The notes below the pieces were generated by a model. It saw only the letters and a program-made list of their open reading frames with translations. It did not search any database and was not told the DNA's origin. DNA of 64,000 bases from an uncultured Acidobacteriota bacterium (lineage in GTDB: Bacteria; Acidobacteriota; Terriglobia; Bryobacterales; Bryobacteraceae). The stretch is taken from contig CADECY010000005.1 of the NCBI GenBank assembly GCA_902825945.1, positions 1 through 64,000 on the forward strand. The letters are read 5' to 3'. Both the position numbers and the translations under genes were made by a program. How positions within the stretch are numbered: position 1 is the stretch's first letter; each line of letters starts with the position of its first letter. Below are positions 17,582-25,606 of this stretch, piece after piece.

Positions 17582-19167
17582 TCTCCACGTTCGGACTCGC
17601 TCTCGCGGCGGCGGACTGGCCGCACGCCGCGGGCCCGAATGGCGATTGGCAGGTGCGCGGACCCGCCGCGCCGGTGTCGTGGTCGGTGTCGCGCGGGTCG
17701 AATATCGTCTGGAGAGTCCCACTACCGAACGCCGGGCAGAGCGGCATCGCGGCGGCGAACGGCAAGCTCTTCCTCACCACGTTTGCCGAGGGCGAGAAGG
17801 GATTCAGTAGCCGGATTCAAGGCCACGCGGTCGACGCGAAGTCCGGCAGGATCCTCTGGTCGGTGACACTCGATGGTCCCGAGAAGAGTCCGATGATGTA
17901 CGCCTACTCGGATTCGACCTCGCCATCACCAGTCGCGGATGACCGACACGTCTGGTTCTTCAACGCCAGCGGGGAGGCGGGCTGCTGGACTCACGATGGC
18001 AAGCAGGTTTGGCGGCGTGCCTTTCGGCCATGGGGCAAGCCGTTCCCGTTCAACAAACAGCATGAGCCGATCTTGTGGGAAGAGGTGATCCTGAATCTCG
18101 AACCTCTCACCGACTCGCCGCCGTCGAAGAACGGGTGGAACTATCTGCACGCGATCGACAAGCGCACCGGCAAGACCCGCTGGATCGCCGAAGACGGCAC
18201 CACTTCGTATGTCACGTCGCGGTTCGGCCGCACCGCGGACGGCAGGCCCGCGGTGCTTCACGGACGAGGCGGCTGGCATGATGTTCCTGAACGTCCCGTG
18301 GGTCTCTCGCTCACCAGCTTGCTCGATGGCAAGACGATCTGGCGATTCGTCGCGGGCGATGGCGAAGAAGGTGGACCAACATGGCAGGCGCTGTGGGTCA
18401 TGCACTGGGATTCCCGTTACGCCTACTGGTTCAAGCTGAATCCCGAAGAATCGCACCTGGTGCTCGACGCGGCGACCGGCAAGCTGCTCCGCGAGCAATC
18501 GCTGATCCGGAACGTCGACTATCGCCAGTGGGATCCCGCGGCCAAGCGCCACATCGTTCACAAGGGCGTCAATCTGCGTGAAGTACGCGAGCTTTCGCCG
18601 CGCAACAAACTCGCCGCTGATGAAGTGATCCGTGTGTTTCCCGCCTGGCACGCGAACATCGCGATCAACGGCTATCACTACTACCTGACTTCGACCGCGC
18701 ATCGCCGGAATCGCAAGCCTCCGAAGGGCCGCGCGGGTCCGTCGCACTGCATCGCGCGCGCGAACGTCGAATCGGGCAAGGTGGAGTACTTCGAAGTCCC
18801 GGTGACGGTGATTCGCCAAGCTGGCCAGCCGGATCGCCCTGTCTACGGTGAGGCGGTTCGGACGACCGCCACGAACTCGAAGGGTGAGGACATCGCCACC
18901 GAGGATCGAACGCGGATGGACGGATGGGAGACGCCGGCGTTTTGGGGAAGTCCGGTGGCGATCAATGATCGGATCTACTTCACGACCAGCCTCGGCATCA
19001 CCTACGTGCTCGACTCGAGAGCACCGGTGCTCGACGAGAAGGCACTTCTCGCCGTGAACGATCTCGGACCTTCAGGCGAGACGTTGTCGCTGAACTCGAT
19101 TGCCTACTCGCGTGGCCGCATCTATCACCGCACCGCACGGGAATTGATCGCGATCGGGGCACGCTGA
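17563..19167 (+). CDS. PQQ-repeat (BamB-like) secreted beta-propeller protein, apparent CTG start
   Basis: A protein of about 534 residues made of PQQ-type propeller blades: GIAAANGKLFLTTFAEGE, DAKSGRILWSVTLDGPE, DKRTGKTRWIAEDGT, DAATGKLLREQSL, NDRIYFTTSLGITYVLDS. Such proteins act outside the cytoplasm as scaffolds or quinoprotein-like enzymes. No ATG, GTG or TTG lies between GTG 17449, deep in pdhB, and the propeller. CTG 17563 gives a Sec-like leader (ARALLISTFGLALAAADW) and has GGAG eight bases upstream, so I used it. CTG 17578, overlapping the pdhB stop (CTGA), is the alternative. Confidence 0.75.
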   Translation: MARALLISTFGLALAAADWPHAAGPNGDWQVRGPAAPVSWSVSRGSNIVWRVPLPNAGQSGIAAANGKLFLTTFAEGEKGFSSRIQGHAVDAKSGRILWSVTLDGPEKSPMMYAYSDSTSPSPVADDRHVWFFNASGEAGCWTHDGKQVWRRAFRPWGKPFPFNKQHEPILWEEVILNLEPLTDSPPSKNGWNYLHAIDKRTGKTRWIAEDGTTSYVTSRFGRTADGRPAVLHGRGGWHDVPERPVGLSLTSLLDGKTIWRFVAGDGEEGGPTWQALWVMHWDSRYAYWFKLNPEESHLVLDAATGKLLREQSLIRNVDYRQWDPAAKRHIVHKGVNLREVRELSPRNKLAADEVIRVFPAWHANIAINGYHYYLTSTAHRRNRKPPKGRAGPSHCIARANVESGKVEYFEVPVTVIRQAGQPDRPVYGEAVRTTATNSKGEDIATEDRTRMDGWETPAFWGSPVAINDRIYFTTSLGITYVLDSRAPVLDEKALLAVNDLGPSGETLSLNSIAYSRGRIYHRTARELIAIGAR

Positions 19168-19248
19168 TTCATCGCTGCCATCCCCGCCGAATTGGCCAGC
19201 GTGACCATCGGCCCGAGAGCTGATCCAACCGGCTCCCACGCCCAGGCG

Positions 19249-20841
19249 CTACAGGACCGTCCGCTCCGTCCAGCCTCCGAACACATCGCCCATGGCACGG
19301 CAGATCTCACCCAACGTCGCGTAGTTTCGAGCCGCGTCGAGGATCAGCGGCATCGTGTTCGCATCGCCGTGGGCTCCTCGCCGCAGCGCGTCGAGACTTC
19401 GTTGAACGGCGGCGTTGTCCCGAGTCCGGCGCAAATCAGCGAGCTTGGCCTGTTGCGCCGCCGCTGAATCCTCGCCGATTTGTAACAACTCGATCGGCTC
19501 CTCGGATTCGTTCTGGAAGGCCGTCACGCCCACGATGGTCCGCTCACCGCGCTCGAGCGACTGCTGGTATTCGTAGCTCGCGTTGGCGATCTCCTGTTGC
19601 GGATAGCCGCGCTCGATCGCCGGAATCATGCCGCCCATCTCGTCGATCCTACGGATGTACTCTTGCGCCCGCGATTCCACCTCATCGGTAAGCGCTTCGA
19701 CGAAATAGCTGCCGCCCAGTGGATCGGGCACGGCGGCAACTCCGCTCTCATGGGCGAGGATCTGTTGGGTGCGGAGCGCGATCGTCACGGAGTGTTCACT
19801 CGGCAGCGCGTAGGCCTCGTCGAGCGAATTCGTGTGGAGCGACTGGCATCCACCGAGCACTGCGGCGAGAGCCTGCACCGTGGTCCGCGCGACGTTGTTG
19901 TAGGGCTGCTGCCAGGTGAGAGAACATCCGGCCGTTTGCGCGTGGAAGCGCAGCTTCCAGCTCCGCTCAGACTTCGCGCCGAACCGGTCCCGCATGATGT
20001 GCGCCCACATCCGGCGCGCCGCTCGAAACTTCGCGATCTCTTCGAAGAAATCGTTGTGCGAATTGAAGAAGAAGCTGAGCCGTCCCGCGAACGTGTCGAC
20101 ATCCATGCCGCGTTCGAGGACCCAATCGACGTACTCGATTCCATCACGCAGAGTGAACGCGAGTTCCTGCACCGCGGTCGATCCGGCCTCGCGGATGTGG
20201 TAGCCCGAGATCGAGATCGGATTGAACTTGGGTACGGACTGGGCCGAGAACACGATTGAATCGGTCACCAACCGCATCGACGGCCGTGGCGGGTAGATGT
20301 ACTCCTTCTGCGCGATGTACTCTTTCAAGGCGTCGTTCTGCAGGGTTCCGTTAAGCGCGCTCCACGGAACACCTTGCTTTTCCGCCACCGCGAGGTAGAA
20401 GGCGAACAGCACCGATGCGGGTGAGTTGATCGTCATCGAAACGCTCACCTTGTCGAGCGGAATCCCTTGGAACAGCGTCTCCATATCGGCGAGGGACGAG
20501 ATCGCGACTCCGCACTTTCCGACCTCGCCGAGCGCGCCCGCGCCCGCGTCATCGGAATCGAGCCCCATTAGCGTCGGAAGGTCGAACGCGACCGAGAGTC
20601 CGGTCTGGCCCTGCTCGAGCAGATAGCGATACCGGCGATTCGTCTCCTCCGGCGTGGCGAAGCCCGAAAATTGGCGCATCGTCCAGAGCTTTCCGCGGTA
20701 CATCGTCTCGTGGATGCCGCGCGTGTACGGAAACTCGCCGGGCGGCGGGATCGCACGAGGCGCCGACCCGTAAACCGGATCGACCGGAATTCCGCTCAGC
20801 GTTTCGAACACGCGTCCAAGCTTGGCCGCCGCTGCACTCAT
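19249..20841 (-). CDS. Acyl-CoA mutase large subunit (methylmalonyl-/isobutyryl-CoA mutase family) without B12 domain
   Basis: This 530-residue TIM-barrel subunit of the AdoCbl-dependent acyl-CoA mutases has [59 protein letters not shown] and [20 protein letters not shown]. It stops before any cobalamin-binding DxHxxG domain, so a separate small subunit is needed, and none lies in the window. Two substrate-specificity positions look like isobutyryl-CoA mutase. RQFSGF has Phe where methylmalonyl-CoA mutase has Tyr 89, and [10 protein letters not shown] has Gln where it has Arg 207. It is divergent from the cobalamin adenosyltransferase gene, 20 bp away. Confidence 0.88.
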   Translation of the reverse strand: MSAAAAKLGRVFETLSGIPVDPVYGSAPRAIPPPGEFPYTRGIHETMYRGKLWTMRQFSGFATPEETNRRYRYLLEQGQTGLSVAFDLPTLMGLDSDDAGAGALGEVGKCGVAISSLADMETLFQGIPLDKVSVSMTINSPASVLFAFYLAVAEKQGVPWSALNGTLQNDALKEYIAQKEYIYPPRPSMRLVTDSIVFSAQSVPKFNPISISGYHIREAGSTAVQELAFTLRDGIEYVDWVLERGMDVDTFAGRLSFFFNSHNDFFEEIAKFRAARRMWAHIMRDRFGAKSERSWKLRFHAQTAGCSLTWQQPYNNVARTTVQALAAVLGGCQSLHTNSLDEAYALPSEHSVTIALRTQQILAHESGVAAVPDPLGGSYFVEALTDEVESRAQEYIRRIDEMGGMIPAIERGYPQQEIANASYEYQQSLERGERTIVGVTAFQNESEEPIELLQIGEDSAAAQQAKLADLRRTRDNAAVQRSLDALRRGAHGDANTMPLILDAARNYATLGEICRAMGDVFGGWTERTVL

Positions 20842-20861
20842 AATGCTGCCTTCATACTCTG

Positions 20862-21509
20862 ATGATAGAACCCTACAATGAAGAGGTGTCCGAAGAGAAG
20901 ACGTATCACGATCCGCACGTCGCGCTGAACCGCATCTATACGAGGCGCGGTGACGGCGGGCAGACCAGCCTGGTGGGTGGGCAGCGAGTTCCGAAGGACA
21001 CGCTCCGCATCGAGTGCTACGGCACGGTGGACGAACTGAATTCCTACATTGGCATGGCCCGCGTCTCCTCGCTCGAGCGCGCGGCGCTGGCGCCGCTCGG
21101 CGGGATCCTGCTGCGCGTGCAGCACGAGCTGTTCAACCTCGGCTCGATCCTCGCCACCATGCCCGAGGATGTTCATCCCAAGCAGCCGCGCGTGACGCAA
21201 GCCGAAATCGATCAGCTCGAGCGCGAGATCGACCACGCCAACGAATCGCTGACCGCGCTTCGCTCGTTCGTGCTGCCGGGCGGATCGCGCGTCAACACCG
21301 AACTGCACGCCGCGCGCACTGTCTGCCGCCGCGCCGAGCGGATCGCCGTCGCGCTGTCTCGTGAGGAGTCCGTCCCCGAAGAGGCGATCGCATACCTGAA
21401 CCGGCTGAGCGACGCGCTCTTCGTGTGGAGCCGCTGGGCAAATTCGCTCCTCGGGGCGGGTGAGGTGCTGTGGGAGCCGAATCGCGCGGCGTCGGGCACC
21501 GCGGCGTAG
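20862..21509 (+). CDS. Cob(I)alamin adenosyltransferase, PduO type
   Basis: The 215-residue five-helix-bundle protein has the ATP-binding N-terminus [20 protein letters not shown] and the motifs [31 protein letters not shown] and [17 protein letters not shown]. It converts cob(I)alamin and ATP to adenosylcobalamin, the cofactor of the divergently transcribed acyl-CoA mutase. In other organisms such enzymes load the mutase directly. The start used is ATG 20862. GTG 20886 is possible. It converges with the fucosidase, leaving 3 bp between stops. Confidence 0.92.
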   Translation: MIEPYNEEVSEEKTYHDPHVALNRIYTRRGDGGQTSLVGGQRVPKDTLRIECYGTVDELNSYIGMARVSSLERAALAPLGGILLRVQHELFNLGSILATMPEDVHPKQPRVTQAEIDQLEREIDHANESLTALRSFVLPGGSRVNTELHAARTVCRRAERIAVALSREESVPEEAIAYLNRLSDALFVWSRWANSLLGAGEVLWEPNRAASGTAA

Positions 21510-21512
21510 CGG

Positions 21513-22829
21513 CTACTTCTTGCCCCAGCGCTGGAACTTCAGATCCTGCACCGGCTCGCTTTCGAACTCAGCCGCGATCACGGGGAGCACCTCGGGCGCG
21601 GTCTCGGGCAGTCCCGTGAACTTGACGCGATAGAGCGGGAACCCGATCGAAGGCTCACGCGGATCATCTTCGCGGGCCTGCTCGAACGCAACCGGCTTTC
21701 CGGTCGCCACCCACCGAGCGGACTTCACCTTGCTCGTGAATCTCGCGAGCGTGATCACCGTTCCAGGCCAGCGCGTCACATGGAGGAAGAGCTTGTTGCC
21801 GCGGCGCGTGAAGTTCACGTAGTTGCTTCGGGACACCCGGCATCGCTCGGAGCCATGGATGGTTTCGCCGTACCGGCTCATCCAGCGGCCGACTTCCTCC
21901 AACACGCGAACCGAAGGTTCGGGCACGCTCGCATCGGCGCGCGGGCCGATGTTCAACAGGAAATTGCCGCCGCCGCGCGCCGACGTGATCATGCTGCCGA
22001 TCACGCTCCTAGGGGTCTTCCAGGTGTCGTCCGCCGCGACGTAGCCCCACGAGCCATTGATCGTCATGCAGGTTTCCCAGGGACGGCCCTCGCCCGCGGG
22101 TTCGATCTTCTGTTCGGACGTCGAGAAGTCGGCCTTCAGCCCGCCGCGATCATTGATGATGATTCCGGGTTGCCGCTCGCGGATCCACTTCTGCAGGTTC
22201 TCCGCATCCCAAGCGCGGGCGTCGAGCGGCCAGTCGCCATCCCACCAGAGGATGTCGATCTTGCCATAGTTCGAACAGATCTCGCGGACCTGTTCGTGGA
22301 TATACGGCACGAACCGCTCGCGTGCCGCGTTGTCGACAACGCAGCGGATTCCGTCGGGATGATACCAGTCCATCATCGAGAAGTAGAGGCCCACGCGGAG
22401 CCCTTCGGCCCGGGCGGCTTCCACGTATTCGGCGACGAGGTCGCGGCCGCAGGCCTGCTTGGTCGCGCAGAAGTCCGTGGTCTTGGTATCGAACAAACAG
22501 TAGCCGTCGTGATTTTTGGCCGTCAAGACCATGTACTTCTGTCCGGCTTGTTTGGCGAGTTTCGCCCACGCACGCGGACCGCCCACGGGCGGCCGGAACT
22601 TCGCCCCCAGCAGCTTGTACTCGGCGGGCGGAATCGACTCATGCTCCATGTTCCAGATGTCCCGCGCGATGATCGTGTGCACTCCCCAATGGATGAACAT
22701 CCCGAAGCGGGCATGTGTCCACCAGTCGAGGTGCGACGCGGCCACGACCGAAGGAGGGCGCACGGCGGCACCAGCGGCGATCGCCAACGCGGCACGGCGG
22801 GACATCAGGCGCGAAGTGGTCTCGAACAT
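21513..22829 (-). CDS. Alpha-L-fucosidase, GH29 family, secreted
   Basis: This 438-residue protein has a leader with MSRRAALAIAAGAAV (either ATG 22829 or the later MSRR start). Its GH29 core carries DWWTHARFGMFIHWGVHT, YMVLTAKNHDGYCLFDT, GLYFSMMDWYHPDG and KIDILWWDGDW. The Asp in this last strand is the likely nucleophile position. GGGNFLLNIGPRADASVPE is the typical C-terminal motif of the barrel. It removes alpha-L-fucose from oligo- or polysaccharides in the periplasm or outside. It is divergent from, and overlaps by up to 25 bp, a propeller glycosidase-like gene. Confidence 0.9.
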   Translation of the reverse strand: MFETTSRLMSRRAALAIAAGAAVRPPSVVAASHLDWWTHARFGMFIHWGVHTIIARDIWNMEHESIPPAEYKLLGAKFRPPVGGPRAWAKLAKQAGQKYMVLTAKNHDGYCLFDTKTTDFCATKQACGRDLVAEYVEAARAEGLRVGLYFSMMDWYHPDGIRCVVDNAARERFVPYIHEQVREICSNYGKIDILWWDGDWPLDARAWDAENLQKWIRERQPGIIINDRGGLKADFSTSEQKIEPAGEGRPWETCMTINGSWGYVAADDTWKTPRSVIGSMITSARGGGNFLLNIGPRADASVPEPSVRVLEEVGRWMSRYGETIHGSERCRVSRSNYVNFTRRGNKLFLHVTRWPGTVITLARFTSKVKSARWVATGKPVAFEQAREDDPREPSIGFPLYRVKFTGLPETAPEVLPVIAAEFESEPVQDLKFQRWGKK

Positions 22830-22854
22830 GAAACTAGAATATTATCGTCAAACG

Positions 22855-24384
22855 ATGCGCCTGATCTGTCTGCCTCTCCTCGCCGCGATGGCCGCCGCCC
22901 AGCCCAGCGGACCTCCGGAGAGTCCGGCTGTCATCGCGATCGACACCGGGCGCCAACTGTTCGTTGACGACTACTTGATCGAAAACACGACGCTTGCCCG
23001 AACCTATCACTCCGCCCGGTATCATCCCGCGACGCCGGTATTGAAGCCCGATCGCCCGTGGGAGCGGCAGGACAAGGGGCGCAACGCGGAACTCTGGGGA
23101 CCCGGCATCGCGGTCTCTGTCTACAGCGACGGCGTCTGGTATGAACCGCGCGAGCAGTTGTTCAAGATGTGGTACCGGATCGGCTACACGCACTCGACGG
23201 CTCTCGCGGTTTCGAAAGACGGAATCCAATGGGAGAAACCGCTTCGAGATCCGGTCCCCGGCACCAACATCGTGCATCCGGTTGGGCGCGGATCCTCGAC
23301 CGTCTGGCTCGACCTCGACGAGACGATGCCCGAGCGGCGCTACAAGATGGTTTCCTCCTCGAGCCACATGCAACCGCAGCGGCTCTTCTACTCTCCCGAC
23401 GGTGTGCACTGGAGCGCGGAGATCATGCGGAGCATCCCGTGCGGCGACCGAACCACGATCTTCTGGAACCCGTTCCGCAGGGTTTGGGTGGCGAGCATCC
23501 GGGACGCGACCGGCGATCCACCGAGCCGCATCCGGCGCTATTACGAGGGCCGCGACATCGAGAGCGCGCTCCGTTGGAAGGCCGGTGAGCCGGTGTTCTG
23601 GACTTCCGCGGACCGCAAGGATGGCATCCGCGCGGACATGAACGTCGAACCGCAGCTCTACAATCTCGATGCCGTCGGCTACGAGAGTATCCTGCTCGGA
23701 GCGTTCAGCATCTGGCGCGGGCAGCCGGAGGATCGCTCGAAGCCGAACGAGGTACTGCTCGGATTCAGCCGCGACGGTTTTCACTGGCAACGGCCCTCAC
23801 GCAAGCCCTTCATCCCGGTGTCGGAGCGCTATGGCGACTGGAATTGGGCTAATGTGCAATCGGCGGGCGGCGTCTGCCTGATCGTGGGTGACAAGCTGTA
23901 TTTCTACGTGATGGGATGGGCCGGAGTGAAGGGAACGCCCCGTCCCGGCATCGGCTCGGTCGGGCTGGCGACGCTACGGCGCGATGGATTCGCCTCGCTC
24001 GATGGCACGGCGGCCCGCGGTCAGGTGACGACGCGCAAGGTGACGTTCAGCGGCCGCCGGCTCTTCGTCAACGCCGATGCGGCTCACGGCGAAGTACGCG
24101 CGGAAGTGCTCGATGATTCGGGCCGCGCGATTTCCGGATTCTCGATGAAGGACTGCTTGCCGATGACGGAAGACAGCACGCGAAGTCAGATCCGCTGGAA
24201 GGGCGGGCGCGATCTCACGGCGCTCGCCGGAAAGCCCGTGCGGCTCCGTTTCCACGTGCGCAACGCGAGCCTCTACTCCTTCTGGGCAAGCGCGGATGAA
24301 TCCGGTGCGAGCCGCGGATTCGTGGCGGCCGGTGGCCCCGGATTCGAACGTACGATCGACGATATCGGGTCGCGCGCGCGTTAA
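22855..24384 (+). CDS. Secreted five-bladed propeller glycosidase-like protein (GH32/GH43 type fold)
   Basis: This 509-residue protein has signal peptide MRLICLPLLAAMAAAQ. Its start motif DTGRQLFVDDYLIENTT is shared with the protein at 54115. Propeller blades follow: QLFKMWYRIGYTHSTALAVS, RLFYSPDGVHWSAEI, GFSRDGFHWQRPSRKPFI. The C-terminal beta-sandwich (FVNADAAHGEVRAEVLDD, RLRFHVRNASLYSFW) resembles GH32 C-domains. The catalytic role is unproven. ATG 22855 gives the clean signal peptide, and the longer frame upstream lies antisense in the fucosidase. Pairing with a fucosidase suggests glycan breakdown. Confidence 0.78.
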   Translation: MRLICLPLLAAMAAAQPSGPPESPAVIAIDTGRQLFVDDYLIENTTLARTYHSARYHPATPVLKPDRPWERQDKGRNAELWGPGIAVSVYSDGVWYEPREQLFKMWYRIGYTHSTALAVSKDGIQWEKPLRDPVPGTNIVHPVGRGSSTVWLDLDETMPERRYKMVSSSSHMQPQRLFYSPDGVHWSAEIMRSIPCGDRTTIFWNPFRRVWVASIRDATGDPPSRIRRYYEGRDIESALRWKAGEPVFWTSADRKDGIRADMNVEPQLYNLDAVGYESILLGAFSIWRGQPEDRSKPNEVLLGFSRDGFHWQRPSRKPFIPVSERYGDWNWANVQSAGGVCLIVGDKLYFYVMGWAGVKGTPRPGIGSVGLATLRRDGFASLDGTAARGQVTTRKVTFSGRRLFVNADAAHGEVRAEVLDDSGRAISGFSMKDCLPMTEDSTRSQIRWKGGRDLTALAGKPVRLRFHVRNASLYSFWASADESGASRGFVAAGGPGFERTIDDIGSRAR

Positions 24385-24971
24385 CACACGAAAGAGCGAA
24401 TCGAACACCGCATCGGGCTCTTCTGGAACCGCAACGTAATGGGGATCGAGGAGCCACCTCCCCGGGCGAGGGTACACGCGTACACCGGATACGAGCCCGC
24501 GAGGAGGAGGTTGCTCTCGGAGAGTTCGAGCCGGTTTGAATCAACACTTCGTGGCCCGGTCCCGAACGCCTCCGCGAGCGCTTCGATCGAACCCGCGGTG
24601 CCCCTATGACGCTACCGCCTCTACCTCAGCCCGACGACTGGGACGCGGCACGAACGCGCTGAGCCGCAACTTCGCCCATGACTTCGACTACTTCCACGTC
24701 TTCGTGCGCGACGATTGGTTCGAAGCACCCTCCCACGACGCGAGCAGGAAATTCCCGCCATTCCGAGATCGTCGATCAGGTACGTCGCGCGAAATTCGGC
24801 GGATTCTCGAACGCACTCGCCGATGTCGGAGTCCGGATCGATGTGCTCATTGTGCCGGAAGCCGGTGGCGGTTCGCGGATCGGCGGTTGCGATCGAGCGA
24901 GTAGACGAGTTTCCATGCCATCGGAGCCCAGCCGCCGGAAACCCCGGCCGGTCGCAGGCCGTCTCTCCACC
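24385..24971. other. 587-bp stretch without an intact gene; possible remnant of a decayed gene on the minus strand
   Basis: No frame here gives a convincing complete protein. Minus-strand pieces look protein-like but sit in different frames: SAEFRATYLIDDL (about 24765-24800), then NGGNFLLASWEG (about 24733-24763) one base out of frame. The order LIDDL then NGNFLL recalls the C-terminal part of GH29-type proteins such as the neighbour at 21513. I can only suggest a broken paralogue. Promoters for the gene at 24972 may also lie here. Confidence 0.3.
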
Positions 24972-25202
24972 ATGCGAATTCTCTTGCTCGCGATGGGACT
25001 GAGCGCCGCGCTGGCCCAACAGCCCCGAGAGCCGCGTGAGAAACAGGACCGCGCCGAGCGGGAGCGGCAGAACCGCAATCAGGCGCGCGAGGCGGAAAAA
25101 GTGGAGAAGCAGAAGCCAGAGCGAGAACCGCGCGACGCCGGCACAGAGCGGAAGGAGCCGGTTCGCGAGCCCCCTGAACGTGCGAAAGCCCGGCCTTGGT
25201 GA
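24972..25202 (+). CDS. Small secreted highly charged protein
   Basis: The 76-residue protein has signal peptide MRILLLAMGLSAALA. The mature peptide consists almost wholly of Glu, Lys, Arg, Gln and Pro (QQPREPREKQDRAERERQNR), predicted to be disordered or helical. I recognise no family. Its last codons form the left arm of the terminator hairpin at 25188-25210. The signal peptide and a clean ATG support a real gene, but low complexity leaves doubt. Confidence 0.55.
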   Translation: MRILLLAMGLSAALAQQPREPREKQDRAERERQNRNQAREAEKVEKQKPEREPRDAGTERKEPVREPPERAKARPW

Positions 25203-25222
25203 GGCCGGGCCGTGTTTGCTTT
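25188..25222. terminator. Bidirectional intrinsic terminator
   Basis: GCCCGGCCT (25188-25196) and AGGCCGGGC (25202-25210) form a perfect 9-bp stem with a 5-base loop. A T-rich tail (GTGTTTGCTTT) follows on the plus side, and a TTT after the stem on the minus side. It lies between convergent genes (24972-25202 and 25242-25490) and overlaps the stop codon of the first. Confidence 0.7.
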
Positions 25223-25241
25223 AGCGCACCTGGCGCGGCAG

Positions 25242-25490
25242 TTAGGCGAGTGCCAACTGCTCGGACAGGATCTGTTGCATCCGGTCCTTTGCGTGCAATT
25301 TCAACTTCTTCAGCCGGGTTTCTTCCATCTGCTCGTCGTACGTCAGACGGTCTTTGGCTTCCAAAGCGACCAACTTCTCATCGAGGACGTGATGTTCCTC
25401 GAACAGGTGACGGAACTCGTCGTTGGTCAGCACCAGGTGCGCCTTCAGTTGTTCTTCGCTGAATCTCTCCATAGCGTTTTGTGCCTCCAT
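25242..25490 (-). CDS. DUF465 (YdcH-family) small coiled-coil protein
   Basis: The 82-residue all-helical protein has HLVLTNDEFRHLFEEHHVLD and a following RLKKLKLHAKDRMQQIL, which match DUF465/YdcH-type proteins. These are short helical hairpins of unknown function. Start: ATG 25490, with an alternative MERF start six codons later. It is a single gene ending at the bidirectional terminator. Confidence 0.85.
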   Translation of the reverse strand: MEAQNAMERFSEEQLKAHLVLTNDEFRHLFEEHHVLDEKLVALEAKDRLTYDEQMEETRLKKLKLHAKDRMQQILSEQLALA

Positions 25491-25526
25491 TGGGTAATGA
25501 GGTCGCCACGCCGGGTCTTAGGCTCA

Positions 25527-25545
25527 AGCGCGGTATAATCCCGCG
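25527..25545. promoter_or_regulatory. TATAAT within a GC-rich inverted repeat upstream of the DUF465 gene
   Basis: GCGCGG (25527-25532) and CCGCGC (25540-25545) flank TATAATC. The AT-rich core could be the -10 region for the minus-strand DUF465 gene (about 40 bp upstream of its ATG). It faces no gene on the plus strand. No good -35 is visible. Nothing else is evident in 25491-25606. Confidence 0.3.
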
Positions 25546-25606
25546 CGCCGAGTCGAGGCTCGGTGGGTGATCGGACGCCTGCCAAAGCAGAACGCCCAAC
25601 CAGAAT

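Noticed and set aside
19168..19248. Possible short gene between the PQQ-repeat gene and the mutase
   Set aside because: 81 bp with no start plus ribosome-binding site and no recognisable peptide; treated as plain convergent spacer.
20842..20861. Possible cobalamin riboswitch between the mutase and adenosyltransferase genes
   Set aside because: The gap is only 20 bp, far too short for a B12 riboswitch.
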